A stretch of 64,000 nucleotides of DNA from Planctomycetota bacterium (GTDB lineage Bacteria > Planctomycetota > SZUA-567 > H5-PLA8), in assembly GCA_027493525.1 (NCBI GenBank), contig JAOSKN010000001.1, positions 2,356,001 to 2,420,000 of the forward strand, given 5' to 3'. The position numbers and the translations under genes are program-made. The number at the start of each line of letters is the position of its first letter. Within the stretch, counting starts at the first letter, position 1. The notes beneath the pieces are model-generated. The model ran no database searches. It was not told where the DNA came from and saw only the letters and a list, made by a program, of their open reading frames with translations. Below, piece by piece: positions 46,101 to 53,674 of the stretch.

Positions 46101-47503
46101 GCGGCGTCATGTATACCGGCAGCGGCAGCTTTGAAGCGCTCAACCTGACGTTGTCTGACAATCAAGCCTTGGGCGGGAATGGTGGCGACGCCTCCAGTTT
46201 GGACGGGGACGGCGGCAGCGGCGGCGACGGCATGGGCGGCGGCGTATTGTTCACCGCCAGCGGCAGCTTCCTTGCCGTCAGTTCGACCCTCTCTGGAAAT
46301 CTGGCCCAGGGCGGCGCAGGCGGCGACGGGGCCCTTTCAGGCGACGGAGGTAACGGCGGCGACGGCTTGGGCGGCGGCATCCACCTAGTCGATGGAAATA
46401 TCGATATCCTCAATTCGACCGTCTCCGGCAACCAGGTCCGGGGCGGCGACGGAGGGAACGGCGGTACCAGCTCCTCCAACAACGGCGGCGACGGCGGCAT
46501 GGCCAGTGGCGGCGGCATCTATCTTACCGATAACGGTACGTCCAGGCTCAAGAATTCAACCATTACGAACAATTCGGCGGCGCTGGCCGGCGCGGGCGGC
46601 GCGGGCTTCACTCCGGGCGCTCCCGGCATCGCGCGCGGCGGCGGGCTCTATGCGGATGACAGCGGAGTCTTCAACGCCGTCAGCACGATCGTCGCGGAGA
46701 ACACCGGCGACGGCAACCCTGCGAACGGCCCGGATATCTTCGGCGACTTCAACAACGCGCCGACCAACCTGATCGGCGATGGCCGCGGCGCCAATCCGGC
46801 TTTGGCGGAAGGACCCCTGATCGGCGGCGCGGGCGGCCTGGTCGATCCGCAGCTCGGCCCGCTGGCCAACAACGGCGGCCCGACCCGGACCCACGCGCTG
46901 CTCAACGGCAGCCCGGCCATCGACGCCGGCACCGTGACCGACTCGAATCCCGCCCTGCAGTTCGACCAGCGCGGCGGGCCGATCTTCCTCCGCGTCGTCA
47001 ACTCCATCGCCGATATCGGCGCGTACGAGTCCGGCAACAACATCCCGGCGACCGGCTTCAACGTGAACTTCCTCCGCGTCACCGCCAACTGGCGCTTCCC
47101 CAACCGAGACCGCGTGGTCCTGATCTGCGAGTTCGACAACCCCGGCGCCGTGCCGGCCCCCAGGACGCGCTACCCCTTCGACGGGCTCAACTGCAGCATC
47201 GACGTCGGCGGCCAGGTCTTCAACTTCACCCTCAACGCGCTGGGCCGCGCGCCGGGGCTCACCGCGATCTACAACCGCCGCAAGAACACCATCAAGCTGG
47301 TGATGCGCTCCGCGCTCGGCGACTACCAGGGCGAGTTCGCGGACGAAGGCATCCTGAACGTGATGGCGCGCGGCACGGACGTCAACGTCGGCGTCTCGGT
47401 GATGCTCGACCTCACCCTGGCCAACGGGGTCGTGCCCACCAAGTTCTTCTCCCGGGCCAACGGCGCGGGCAACGCCACCGGCAAGGGGCTCGCGCCGTTC
47501 TGA
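43122..47503 (+). CDS. giant glycine-rich beta-helix surface protein 3 (one frameshift)
   Basis: Third member, corrected length 1460 aa. It starts MPSSPRFQRYLDRAP; a C5 run at 43162-43166 lacks one base, after which LIVAFACMGFAAPHASAETI completes the signal region. The body has about 25 beta-helix units with GGxGGxGG loops (e.g. GGNGGNGGIARGGAMYHESG, NNSAFGGNGGRGADRS). It ends with the anchor-Q segment (LANNGGPTRTHALLNGSPAI, DQRGG, DIGAYESG) and a more diverged copy of the shared terminal domain (FNVNFLRVTANWRFPNRDRV, ending NATGKGLAPF). It is convergent with the ABC-2 permease gene, whose stop codon is only 7 bp away. Confidence 0.8.
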
Positions 47504-47510
47504 TTCGGGC

Positions 47511-48305
47511 CTATCCGCCCTGCGCGGTAAAGCGCCTGCGCACGCCGGCCCAGCCCCACTGGCAGCCGAGCAGCAGCACGAGCGTCCAGGCGCCCTGAAA
47601 CGCGACCTCGCGCAGCATCTGTTCGTGCCCCATGCGCCCCAGATAGATCGACATCGGCGTGTGCGCGATGCCCGGAAACGGCGACCAGGCCATGAACGGC
47701 CGCACCGCCTCGGGGAAGAACTCCAGCGGCAGAAGCTGTCCCGAGAGAAACTGGATCAGCAGGAACTTCGCCCACAGAAACCCTTGCAGGTTCTCCACCA
47801 GCACCGCCGCCAGCCCGGTCAGGAAGTTGATCGCGAAGAACAGGTGGAACGCCAGAACCACGCTGAAGGTGAAGCAGACGGCCGCCGTGTAATCCGCCGG
47901 CGCGCGCAGCCCGTAGATCAGCCAGATCACGAGACCCACCGGCAGGCCCATGAAGAACGCGCGGAAGACCATCTCGCCCACCGCCGAGCCGTAAAACTGG
48001 AGCAGCAGCGAGGTCGGCCGGAGCAGGTCGCTGACGATCTCGCCCTTGCGGATCCGCGCGGCGAGCAGGTTGTCGGCGTTCGAAAAGTAAGTGCTCCGCA
48101 CGATCCAGTTCACGCAGACGTACGTCTGCATATCGCGGAGGTTCCAGGTCGCCACGGTCGACTGGCTCGCAAAGACCGCGGCCCACAGGTACCACGCCAC
48201 CGTCGCGTAGACGAAGTAATTGAAGACCCCGATCAGGTAGCGCAGGCGATGCGTCAGCATCACCAGGAAGCTGCTGCGTGCGAAGGCGTAGCCGAGAGCT
48301 AACAT
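47511..48305 (-). CDS. ABC-2 type transporter permease
   Basis: 264 aa from the ATG at 48305 (MLALGYAFARSSFLVM). Six hydrophobic segments are visible, with family-typical phrases such as RYLIGVFNYFVYATVAWYLW, IRKGEIVSDLLRPTSLLLQF and LSGQLLPLEFFPEAVRPF. It belongs to the ABC-2 permeases of the uncharacterised exporter group that normally work as two different permeases plus an ATPase. Neither partner gene is adjacent, although a truncated remnant resembling the second permease lies at 56914-57125. The longer frame upstream only reads through the heptad repeat. Confidence 0.8.
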   Translation of the reverse strand: MLALGYAFARSSFLVMLTHRLRYLIGVFNYFVYATVAWYLWAAVFASQSTVATWNLRDMQTYVCVNWIVRSTYFSNADNLLAARIRKGEIVSDLLRPTSLLLQFYGSAVGEMVFRAFFMGLPVGLVIWLIYGLRAPADYTAAVCFTFSVVLAFHLFFAINFLTGLAAVLVENLQGFLWAKFLLIQFLSGQLLPLEFFPEAVRPFMAWSPFPGIAHTPMSIYLGRMGHEQMLREVAFQGAWTLVLLLGCQWGWAGVRRRFTAQGG

Positions 48306-48308
48306 CTG

Positions 48309-48357
48309 TTCCGAGTTCCGAGTTCCGAGTTCCGAGTTCCGAGTTCCGAGTTCCGAG
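48309..48357 (+). repeat. seven perfect tandem copies of TTCCGAG
   Basis: Seven identical 7-bp units just upstream of the ABC-2 permease start. It is the most regular member of the heptad family in this window, and copy number may vary. Confidence 0.9.
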
Positions 48358-48551
48358 AAGTGAGTATCCAGGGATCGGGGAAAGAGCAAGAGCTACGGAA
48401 TGGACCGCAGGCGGGAAACCGCCTTGGTTGATGGTCCTCTGCCCGCTGAAGGCCTTGTTCCATGGTTGCGAGCCGCTTTTGGAATTGTAAATACTTAAAT
48501 GGCAAATGGTTAAAAATTGTCAGGATTTCGCCACCCCATCATACTATAGGT

Positions 48552-48561
48552 TGTATATACA
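48552..48561 (+). promoter_or_regulatory. palindrome in AT-rich promoter of transglutaminase gene
   Basis: TGTATATACA, a perfect 10-bp palindrome, in an AT-rich strip about 30 bp before the ATG. It resembles TGTATTTACA at 3571-3580, so the two promoters may share a regulator; this is only an inference. Confidence 0.35.
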
Positions 48562-48588
48562 GTAGATGACTAAAGGGGGAAATTCGCC

Positions 48589-50064
48589 ATGCTGCGTTCA
48601 AAATGGATCCTCATGTTGAGCTTGGCGGCGCTGGCGTTGGGAGGCCGTGGGTACGGCGCGGCCGACGGGTTCAAGGTCACGACCGACCGGACGGTGGATT
48701 CGAGTTCGCTGGAGTCGATCGTCGCCGACGTGACACGGCTCTCCGGCGCGAAGGACAACAACGAAAAGGCGATCGCGCTCTACCGCTACCTCCATCAGGT
48801 GCTCTTCCACAACGCGTATCCGAACGAGAAGAAGCCGCAGTCGGTCGGCCCGCTGAAGGCGATCAACGTCTACGGCTGGGGGCTCTGCGGCGGGCAGCAC
48901 ACGGTGATGAAGGCGGTCTACGAGACGGCCGGCTGGGACGTGCGCTACCGAGGCTGGAGCAGCCCGGGGCACACCACGGTGGAGGTCAACTACGACGGCA
49001 AGTGGCACTACTTCGACGTCTTCCTGAAGAGTTACTTCTGGACGAAGGACAAGTCCACCATCGCCGGGCAGGACGACATCGTGGCCGATCCATCGATCGT
49101 GCTGCAGGGCAAGGACGACGGGCGCGTCCCGGAGCACGGCTTCCTCTGCTGCGGCGACACGGCCGAGGGGATCGTGCAGGGCTGCAAGAACAGCAAGGCG
49201 TATCCGGCGGCGAAGCACGAGGACGGCTGGGCTTCGGTGACGGGGCGCGACCGCGGTTACTCGGCGCTGCCGCGGCTGCTCTCGGGGGCGGCGCTGAAAG
49301 TCCAGTGGGAAGCGCGCGAGGGCGAGATGGTCGCCGACGGCACGCCGGGCGTGCATTCGTGCGGCACGAAGGACTTCCGCTACGATCCGGTGCTGGGCCC
49401 GATCCTGATCCACTACGGCCGGCGCCAGTTCGCCAACGGCGCCTTCACGTACCGGCCGGACTTCGGCAAGCCCGCCGACGCCGTTGACGTGGAACTGGCC
49501 AACGCCAAGGCCGACGGCGGGAAACTCGTCGCCAGCGGCGCGGGCTCGGCCGTCTTCAAGCTGGCCCTCCCCTACCCCTACTCCACCGCGAAGGTCGATG
49601 CGGCGTTCGAGAACGGCGAGGGCAAGTTGAGCCTCTCCACCGACGGCGGCAAGACCTGGTCCGCCGCCGCGCCCGGCGACCTGTCGGCCCAAGTCCGGCA
49701 GCGCTACGACGTGTGGCTCAAGGCCGAGTTCACCGGCGCGCTGGCGAAGTTCGGCGTGGACGCCGGCATCGAGCACAACCGCGGCGCGCAGCCGTTCCTC
49801 CACGACGGGAAGAACGTCGTCACCGTCTCGACGCGGGACAACAAGCTCCCCGAAGGCGCGGCGCTGAAGGTGACCTACGCCTTCCAGGAAGCCACCGCGC
49901 CGGGGAAGCTCCAGCGCTACGACCAGCCGCAGAACCTGAAGTACGGCGAGACGAAGACGGTCAGCGAAGTCATTACCAGGCTCCCGCACAGCTTCACCAT
50001 CGACGTGGGCGGGAACCTGCCCCCGAAGATGCTCTACATCGAACGCGCGGTGGTGGCGAAGTAG
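48589..50064 (+). CDS. secreted transglutaminase-like protein
   Basis: 491 aa with a signal peptide (LRSKWILMLSLAALALGGRG). The transglutaminase-like core has the catalytic triad: Cys in YGWGLCGGQHTVMKAVYETA near residue 101, His in SSPGHTTVEVNYDGKWHYFD near 126, and Asp in the same stretch near 138. The remaining 300 residues are beta-rich with no recognised family. Such domains in bacteria are usually proteases or amidases acting outside the cell. An AT-rich promoter and AAAGGGGGA precede the ATG. It stands alone, divergent from the ABC-2 permease. Confidence 0.8.
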   Translation: MLRSKWILMLSLAALALGGRGYGAADGFKVTTDRTVDSSSLESIVADVTRLSGAKDNNEKAIALYRYLHQVLFHNAYPNEKKPQSVGPLKAINVYGWGLCGGQHTVMKAVYETAGWDVRYRGWSSPGHTTVEVNYDGKWHYFDVFLKSYFWTKDKSTIAGQDDIVADPSIVLQGKDDGRVPEHGFLCCGDTAEGIVQGCKNSKAYPAAKHEDGWASVTGRDRGYSALPRLLSGAALKVQWEAREGEMVADGTPGVHSCGTKDFRYDPVLGPILIHYGRRQFANGAFTYRPDFGKPADAVDVELANAKADGGKLVASGAGSAVFKLALPYPYSTAKVDAAFENGEGKLSLSTDGGKTWSAAAPGDLSAQVRQRYDVWLKAEFTGALAKFGVDAGIEHNRGAQPFLHDGKNVVTVSTRDNKLPEGAALKVTYAFQEATAPGKLQRYDQPQNLKYGETKTVSEVITRLPHSFTIDVGGNLPPKMLYIERAVVAK

Positions 50065-50072
50065 CGCTCATT

Positions 50073-50104
50073 AACCACAGAGAGCACAGAGCACACAGAG
50101 AAAA
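50073..50104 (+). repeat. ACCACAGAG-type dispersed repeat, copy 6
   Basis: AACCACAGAGAG, CACAGAG, CACACAGAG: the best-preserved copy, nine bases after the transglutaminase stop codon. Confidence 0.7.
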
Positions 50105-50151
50105 GACAGGATCTGGGGCGTCGAACCTCCGGGTCCTTTCCTTTTCCGATC

Positions 50152-51525
50152 CTATTCCTTCTCTGCGCCCTTTGCGTTCTCTGCGGTGAACAAAACCTTG
50201 GCCGTATCGATAACCTCTCGCAGCGGTACGCCGTGCGCCTCGGCGAGGCGCTTGCAGTCCTCGTACTCCGGGTGCGCGCTCAGCGTCTCGCCCCTCCACG
50301 TCCCGACCTTCACGCGCACCGGGCCCCACGGGGTCGTGACCGTGCGCGTCTCGCGCGCCAGCTTCGCGCGCCGTTTCGTCTCGTAGCGCACGCCGAATGT
50401 GGGGGTCTCGCGGAAGAGCAGTTCTAGCGCCGCGTCCTGCTTCTCGGGCGGAACGAGCGCCGTCAGGAGCGCGCCGGGGCGCGACTTCTTCATCTGAATC
50501 GGGGTGAAAAAGACATCGAGCGCGCCGAGCGCGAAGAGCCTTTCGGCGGCGTAGCCCATCACCTCGCCGGTGGCGTCGTCGAGGTTCGCCTGGAGTTCGA
50601 CGACGGTATCGGCCTCGCAGGAGCCCGCCGCGACAGAGGCCGGCGTTCCCAGCACCGCGCGCAGCACGTTGGGGATGGGGATCGCCGGATCGTTCCGCGT
50701 GCCCGCCCCGTAGCCGATCTTCAAGACGTTCATGGCCGGCAGCGGCCCGAAATGCTCGGGCTTCACGAGCGCCTTGACCAGCGCGGCGCCGGTGGGCGTG
50801 GTGAGTTCCTTATCGACGCCGGCACGCCGCAGCGGGAGCCCCTTCGCCAGCTCCAGCGTCGCGAAGGCCGGCACCGGGAGCTTCCCGTGCGCGCACGAAA
50901 CGTAGCCGCCGCCCTGAGGCCCGTCGCCGCCCAGCGCCAGCGGCCCGCAGCGAACCTCGTCGATCCCCAGCGCCTCGAGCCCGATCATCGCGCCGGCAAA
51001 ATCGACGATGCTGTCGATCCCGCCGACCTCGTGGAACTGGACCTCGTCCACCGCTTGACCGTGCATCCGCGCTTCGACTTCGGCCAGCAGCGTGAACGCG
51101 CGGAGGCTGCCTTCTTTCACCCGCGGGCTGAGCGCGCTCTCTTCGATCAGCTTCCGGATCGCTTTGAACGGCCGGTGGACGTGGGGCTGCGAATTCCGAG
51201 GCTGCGGTTCCTCCCCCGGCTCGTGTTCGTGGTCATGTGAATGCCCGTGACGGTGCGCGTGATCGTGCGCGTGTCCGTGTCCATGTTCGTGATGCTGCGC
51301 GTGCGAATGTGCCGCCGGATCGTGGTGCACGAGCACGTCGAACTTCGTCGCCGCGACGACCCCGCGCAGAACCGGCGCGCGCTTCAATTCATAGCCTTCG
51401 AGCTTCAGCTTCGACAATTCGGCCTTTAGATGCTCGAAATCGAGGCCCAATTCGAGCAGTGCGCCGATGAACATGTCGCCGCTGATACCGGAAAATGAAT
51501 CGATATAAAGACAGGATTTACTCAT
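50152..51525 (-). CDS. larC: nickel-pincer cofactor biosynthesis protein LarC
   Basis: 457 aa. LarC inserts nickel into pyridinium-3,5-bisthiocarboxylic acid mononucleotide, giving the cofactor of lactate racemase-type enzymes. The start (LYIDSFSGISGDMFIGALLE), central VQFHEVGGIDSIVDFAGA, DKELTTPTGAALVKAL and NLDDATGEVMGYAAERLF are typical. A histidine-rich insert at about 75-100 (HGHGHAHDHAHRHGHSHD) probably collects metal. The last 12 residues (FTAENAKGAEKE) come from a dispersed repeat at 50159-50190 rather than from the enzyme. No larB, larE or racemase gene is in the window. It follows the acetyltransferase-TrpC gene by 13 bp and is probably co-transcribed. Confidence 0.9.
   Translation of the reverse strand: MSKSCLYIDSFSGISGDMFIGALLELGLDFEHLKAELSKLKLEGYELKRAPVLRGVVAATKFDVLVHHDPAAHSHAQHHEHGHGHAHDHAHRHGHSHDHEHEPGEEPQPRNSQPHVHRPFKAIRKLIEESALSPRVKEGSLRAFTLLAEVEARMHGQAVDEVQFHEVGGIDSIVDFAGAMIGLEALGIDEVRCGPLALGGDGPQGGGYVSCAHGKLPVPAFATLELAKGLPLRRAGVDKELTTPTGAALVKALVKPEHFGPLPAMNVLKIGYGAGTRNDPAIPIPNVLRAVLGTPASVAAGSCEADTVVELQANLDDATGEVMGYAAERLFALGALDVFFTPIQMKKSRPGALLTALVPPEKQDAALELLFRETPTFGVRYETKRRAKLARETRTVTTPWGPVRVKVGTWRGETLSAHPEYEDCKRLAEAHGVPLREVIDTAKVLFTAENAKGAEKE
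50159..50190 (+). repeat. ACCACAGAG-type dispersed repeat, copy 7 (inside larC 3' end)
   Basis: TTCTCTGCGCC, CTTTGCG, TTCTCTGCGGTGAA. Read on the minus strand it encodes the terminal residues of LarC. Confidence 0.7.
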
Positions 51526-51538
51526 GCTATAGCCGCTT

Positions 51539-53119
51539 TCAGATCGCGTATTCCCCATGCCCCATCACCTCCTGCACCTTCGCGCCGATGTCCGGCGCGC
51601 GCATGAAGGTCTCGCCGATCAGGACCGCGTTGACGCCGGCTTCGCTGAGGCGCAGGGTGTCGCCGGGGCTCTTGATCCCCGACTCGCTGACCACGATCAG
51701 CCCGTTCCGCTCGGCCGGCAGCCGCCCCAGCAGCGCGAAGGTCGTCTCGAGGGTCGTCTCCAGCGTCTTCAGGTTGCGGTTGTTGATGCCCAGGATCCGC
51801 GCGCCGCTCTTGAGCGCCCGCTCCAGTTCGGCCTCGTCGTGGACTTCGACCAGCGCGTCGAGTTCCTCGGCCTCGGCGAGTTCGCGGAAGCCCTTGAGCC
51901 GCGCGTCGTCGAGGCAGGCGGCGATGAGCAGGACGGCGTCGGCGCCGGCGCGCGCGGCCTCCACGATCTGGTACTCGTCGACGGTGAAGTCCTTGCGCAG
52001 GATCGGCAGGTCCACGGCCTCGCGCACCGCCGCGAGGTACTCCAGGGAGCCCTGGAAGTACTTCGCGTCGGTAAGCACCGAGAGGGCCGAGGCGTGGGAC
52101 TGCTTGTAGACGCGCGCGATCGCCCGCGGGTCGAAATCCTCGCGCAATAGGCCGCCGGAGGGCGAAGCCTTCTTGATCTCGGCGATCAGGCGCAGGCCGG
52201 GGCCGAGAAGAGCGTCGCGGAAGCCGCGCCGGTCGCCGCGCCGCCCGGGTTCGCGTCTGAGTTCGTCCAGGGGCTTGCTGCGGCGTGCGGCGGCGACCTC
52301 TTCCTTCTTATGCGCCACGATCTCGGCGAGCACGTCCTGGCCGGCCTTGGGCCAGCGCGAGCCGCTGGCCTTGCGTTCCTCGACCTTCTTCTCCCATTCG
52401 CGCAGCTCGTCCTGCAGCGCCGCGAGCCGTTCCACGATGGGGTCGGGCAGGTCGGTCTGGTCGAGGGTCTTCGACGGCAGGCGCCTCCCGCCGCTGGCCA
52501 CCACGCGCCCGGGGATGCCGACGACGGTGGACTCCGCCGGAACGGCCTTCACCACCACGCTGCCTGCGCCGATCTTCGAGTCGCGGCCGATGACGATGTT
52601 CCCGAGCACCTTCGAGCCGGCGGAGAGCAGCACGCCGTCCTCGACCGTGGGATGCCGCTTGCCGTGTTCCTTGCCGGTGCCGCCGAGCGTGACCTGGTGC
52701 AAGATCGTCACGTTGTCGCCGACGATCGCCGTCTCGCCGATCACGACGCCGTGCGCGTGGTCGATGAAGATCCCCCGCCCCAGCTTCGCGCCGGGGTGAA
52801 TGTCGGTCCCGGTAAGGAAGCGCGCGGCGAAGTTCGCCATTCGCGCCGGCGTGCGCAGCCCGACCCGGTAGAGCGGGTGCGCGACCAGCTTGTGAAAGGT
52901 CAGCGCCCACCAGCCGGGATAGAAGAGCGCCGCGAGCCAGCCTTCGACGGCCGGGTCGCGCTCGCGGATGCAACGGAGATCCGCGAGGACGCTCCCGAGC
53001 ACCGCCGGCCGGAGCAGCACGGTCAGCAAGGCCACGAGCAGCCCGAAGGCGAGCTTCAGGAGCATGCCGGCGGCGAGGAGCAGCAGGACAACGTGGAGAA
53101 TCCGTTCGATCGTTTCCAT
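51539..53119 (-). CDS. membrane-anchored serine O-acetyltransferase fused to indole-3-glycerol-phosphate synthase
   Basis: 526 aa, one open frame with two complete enzymes. After a hydrophobic N-terminus (about 7-38), residues 60-215 are a left-handed beta-helix serine acetyltransferase (IHPGAKLGRGIFIDHAHGVV, IGETAIVGDNVTILHQVTLG, VVGIPGRVV) of the short EpsC type, supplying O-acetylserine for cysteine. After a charged linker, residues about 270-526 are TrpC (IAEIKKASPSGGLLREDFDP, LRKDFTVDEYQI, GINNRNLKTLETTLETT, VVSESGIKSPGDTL), which forms indole-3-glycerol phosphate for tryptophan. The join has no stop and no strong internal start (a GTG at DVLAE is possible). Confidence 0.85.
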   Translation of the reverse strand: METIERILHVVLLLLAAGMLLKLAFGLLVALLTVLLRPAVLGSVLADLRCIRERDPAVEGWLAALFYPGWWALTFHKLVAHPLYRVGLRTPARMANFAARFLTGTDIHPGAKLGRGIFIDHAHGVVIGETAIVGDNVTILHQVTLGGTGKEHGKRHPTVEDGVLLSAGSKVLGNIVIGRDSKIGAGSVVVKAVPAESTVVGIPGRVVASGGRRLPSKTLDQTDLPDPIVERLAALQDELREWEKKVEERKASGSRWPKAGQDVLAEIVAHKKEEVAAARRSKPLDELRREPGRRGDRRGFRDALLGPGLRLIAEIKKASPSGGLLREDFDPRAIARVYKQSHASALSVLTDAKYFQGSLEYLAAVREAVDLPILRKDFTVDEYQIVEAARAGADAVLLIAACLDDARLKGFRELAEAEELDALVEVHDEAELERALKSGARILGINNRNLKTLETTLETTFALLGRLPAERNGLIVVSESGIKSPGDTLRLSEAGVNAVLIGETFMRAPDIGAKVQEVMGHGEYAI

Positions 53120-53460
53120 GGCGTTCGGTTCCTGTTCGAGCTGAGGTTGCGCTTATCCGCCGGGCCGCCGTTCGACCCGCCGAAGGGTCAACAGCAACAC
53201 GCGCAACAACAGCCCGGCATCGACCGCCAGGGGCCGGGCAGGACGCCGGGGCTCAGGGGAACCCGGCGAAGGACGGGAGGCAGGACGTTCATCTGGGCGC
53301 GAGGCGCTCCGTTCGACGCAGGGCATGATAAGGAACCCCGGCGGGGCGGTCAAGCGGCCGAAGGGCCCGCTTTCGCGGCAAGGGCGTTGACCTTGGGGGG
53401 ATCCTGGGCCATGATTTACGCTCTCTTTTTCACTCGGCCGCTGGGATGGGAGGACGTTCG
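53120..53460. other. divergent intergenic region
   Basis: 340 bp between the acetyltransferase-TrpC gene and a small membrane protein gene. GC-rich, with several short CG-rich inverted repeats; TTGACC near 53387 may be a weak -35 box for the plus strand. No further gene seen. Confidence 0.3.
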
Positions 53461-53640
53461 ATGGCTCAGGAAGCAAAGGCGAAGCCGACCAACCAATTCG
53501 GCCCCAAGCCCAACAACACGATAGCCATCATTGGCGCGGTGCTGCTCCTGGTAGGCCTGGGCTGGATGATCTTCAACATCATTACCGCGCCGCCGGAAGA
53601 GAAGCCCAAGCCCGGCGGGCACGGGCTCCCGTCGCATTGA
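53461..53640 (+). CDS. small single-span membrane protein
   Basis: 59 aa from the ATG at 53461, preceded by GGGAGG. A polar N-terminus (QEAKAKPTNQFGPKPNN) is followed by one transmembrane helix (TIAIIGAVLLLVGLGWMIFN) and a short proline/lysine-rich tail ending in GLPSH. No family recognised. It is followed by the zinc-ribbon/PhyH gene 34 bp downstream on the same strand. Confidence 0.6.
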   Translation: MAQEAKAKPTNQFGPKPNNTIAIIGAVLLLVGLGWMIFNIITAPPEEKPKPGGHGLPSH

Positions 53641-53674
53641 ATTTGTTCAGGCGCGCTGGCATTCGCGATCGCAC

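Noticed and set aside
34745..47503. Glycine-coding GGCGGC repeats read as a CRISPR or satellite array
   Set aside because: Units vary in length and sequence, follow codon phase and encode beta-helix loops; no constant repeat with unique spacers.
48309..48357. TTCCGAG tandem repeats as a CRISPR-like array
   Set aside because: Units are 7 bp without spacers; a simple tandem repeat.
47511..48389. Start of the ABC-2 permease at 48389
   Set aside because: The extra 28 residues are repeat-coded (SELGTRN twice); the ATG at 48305 matches the family start.
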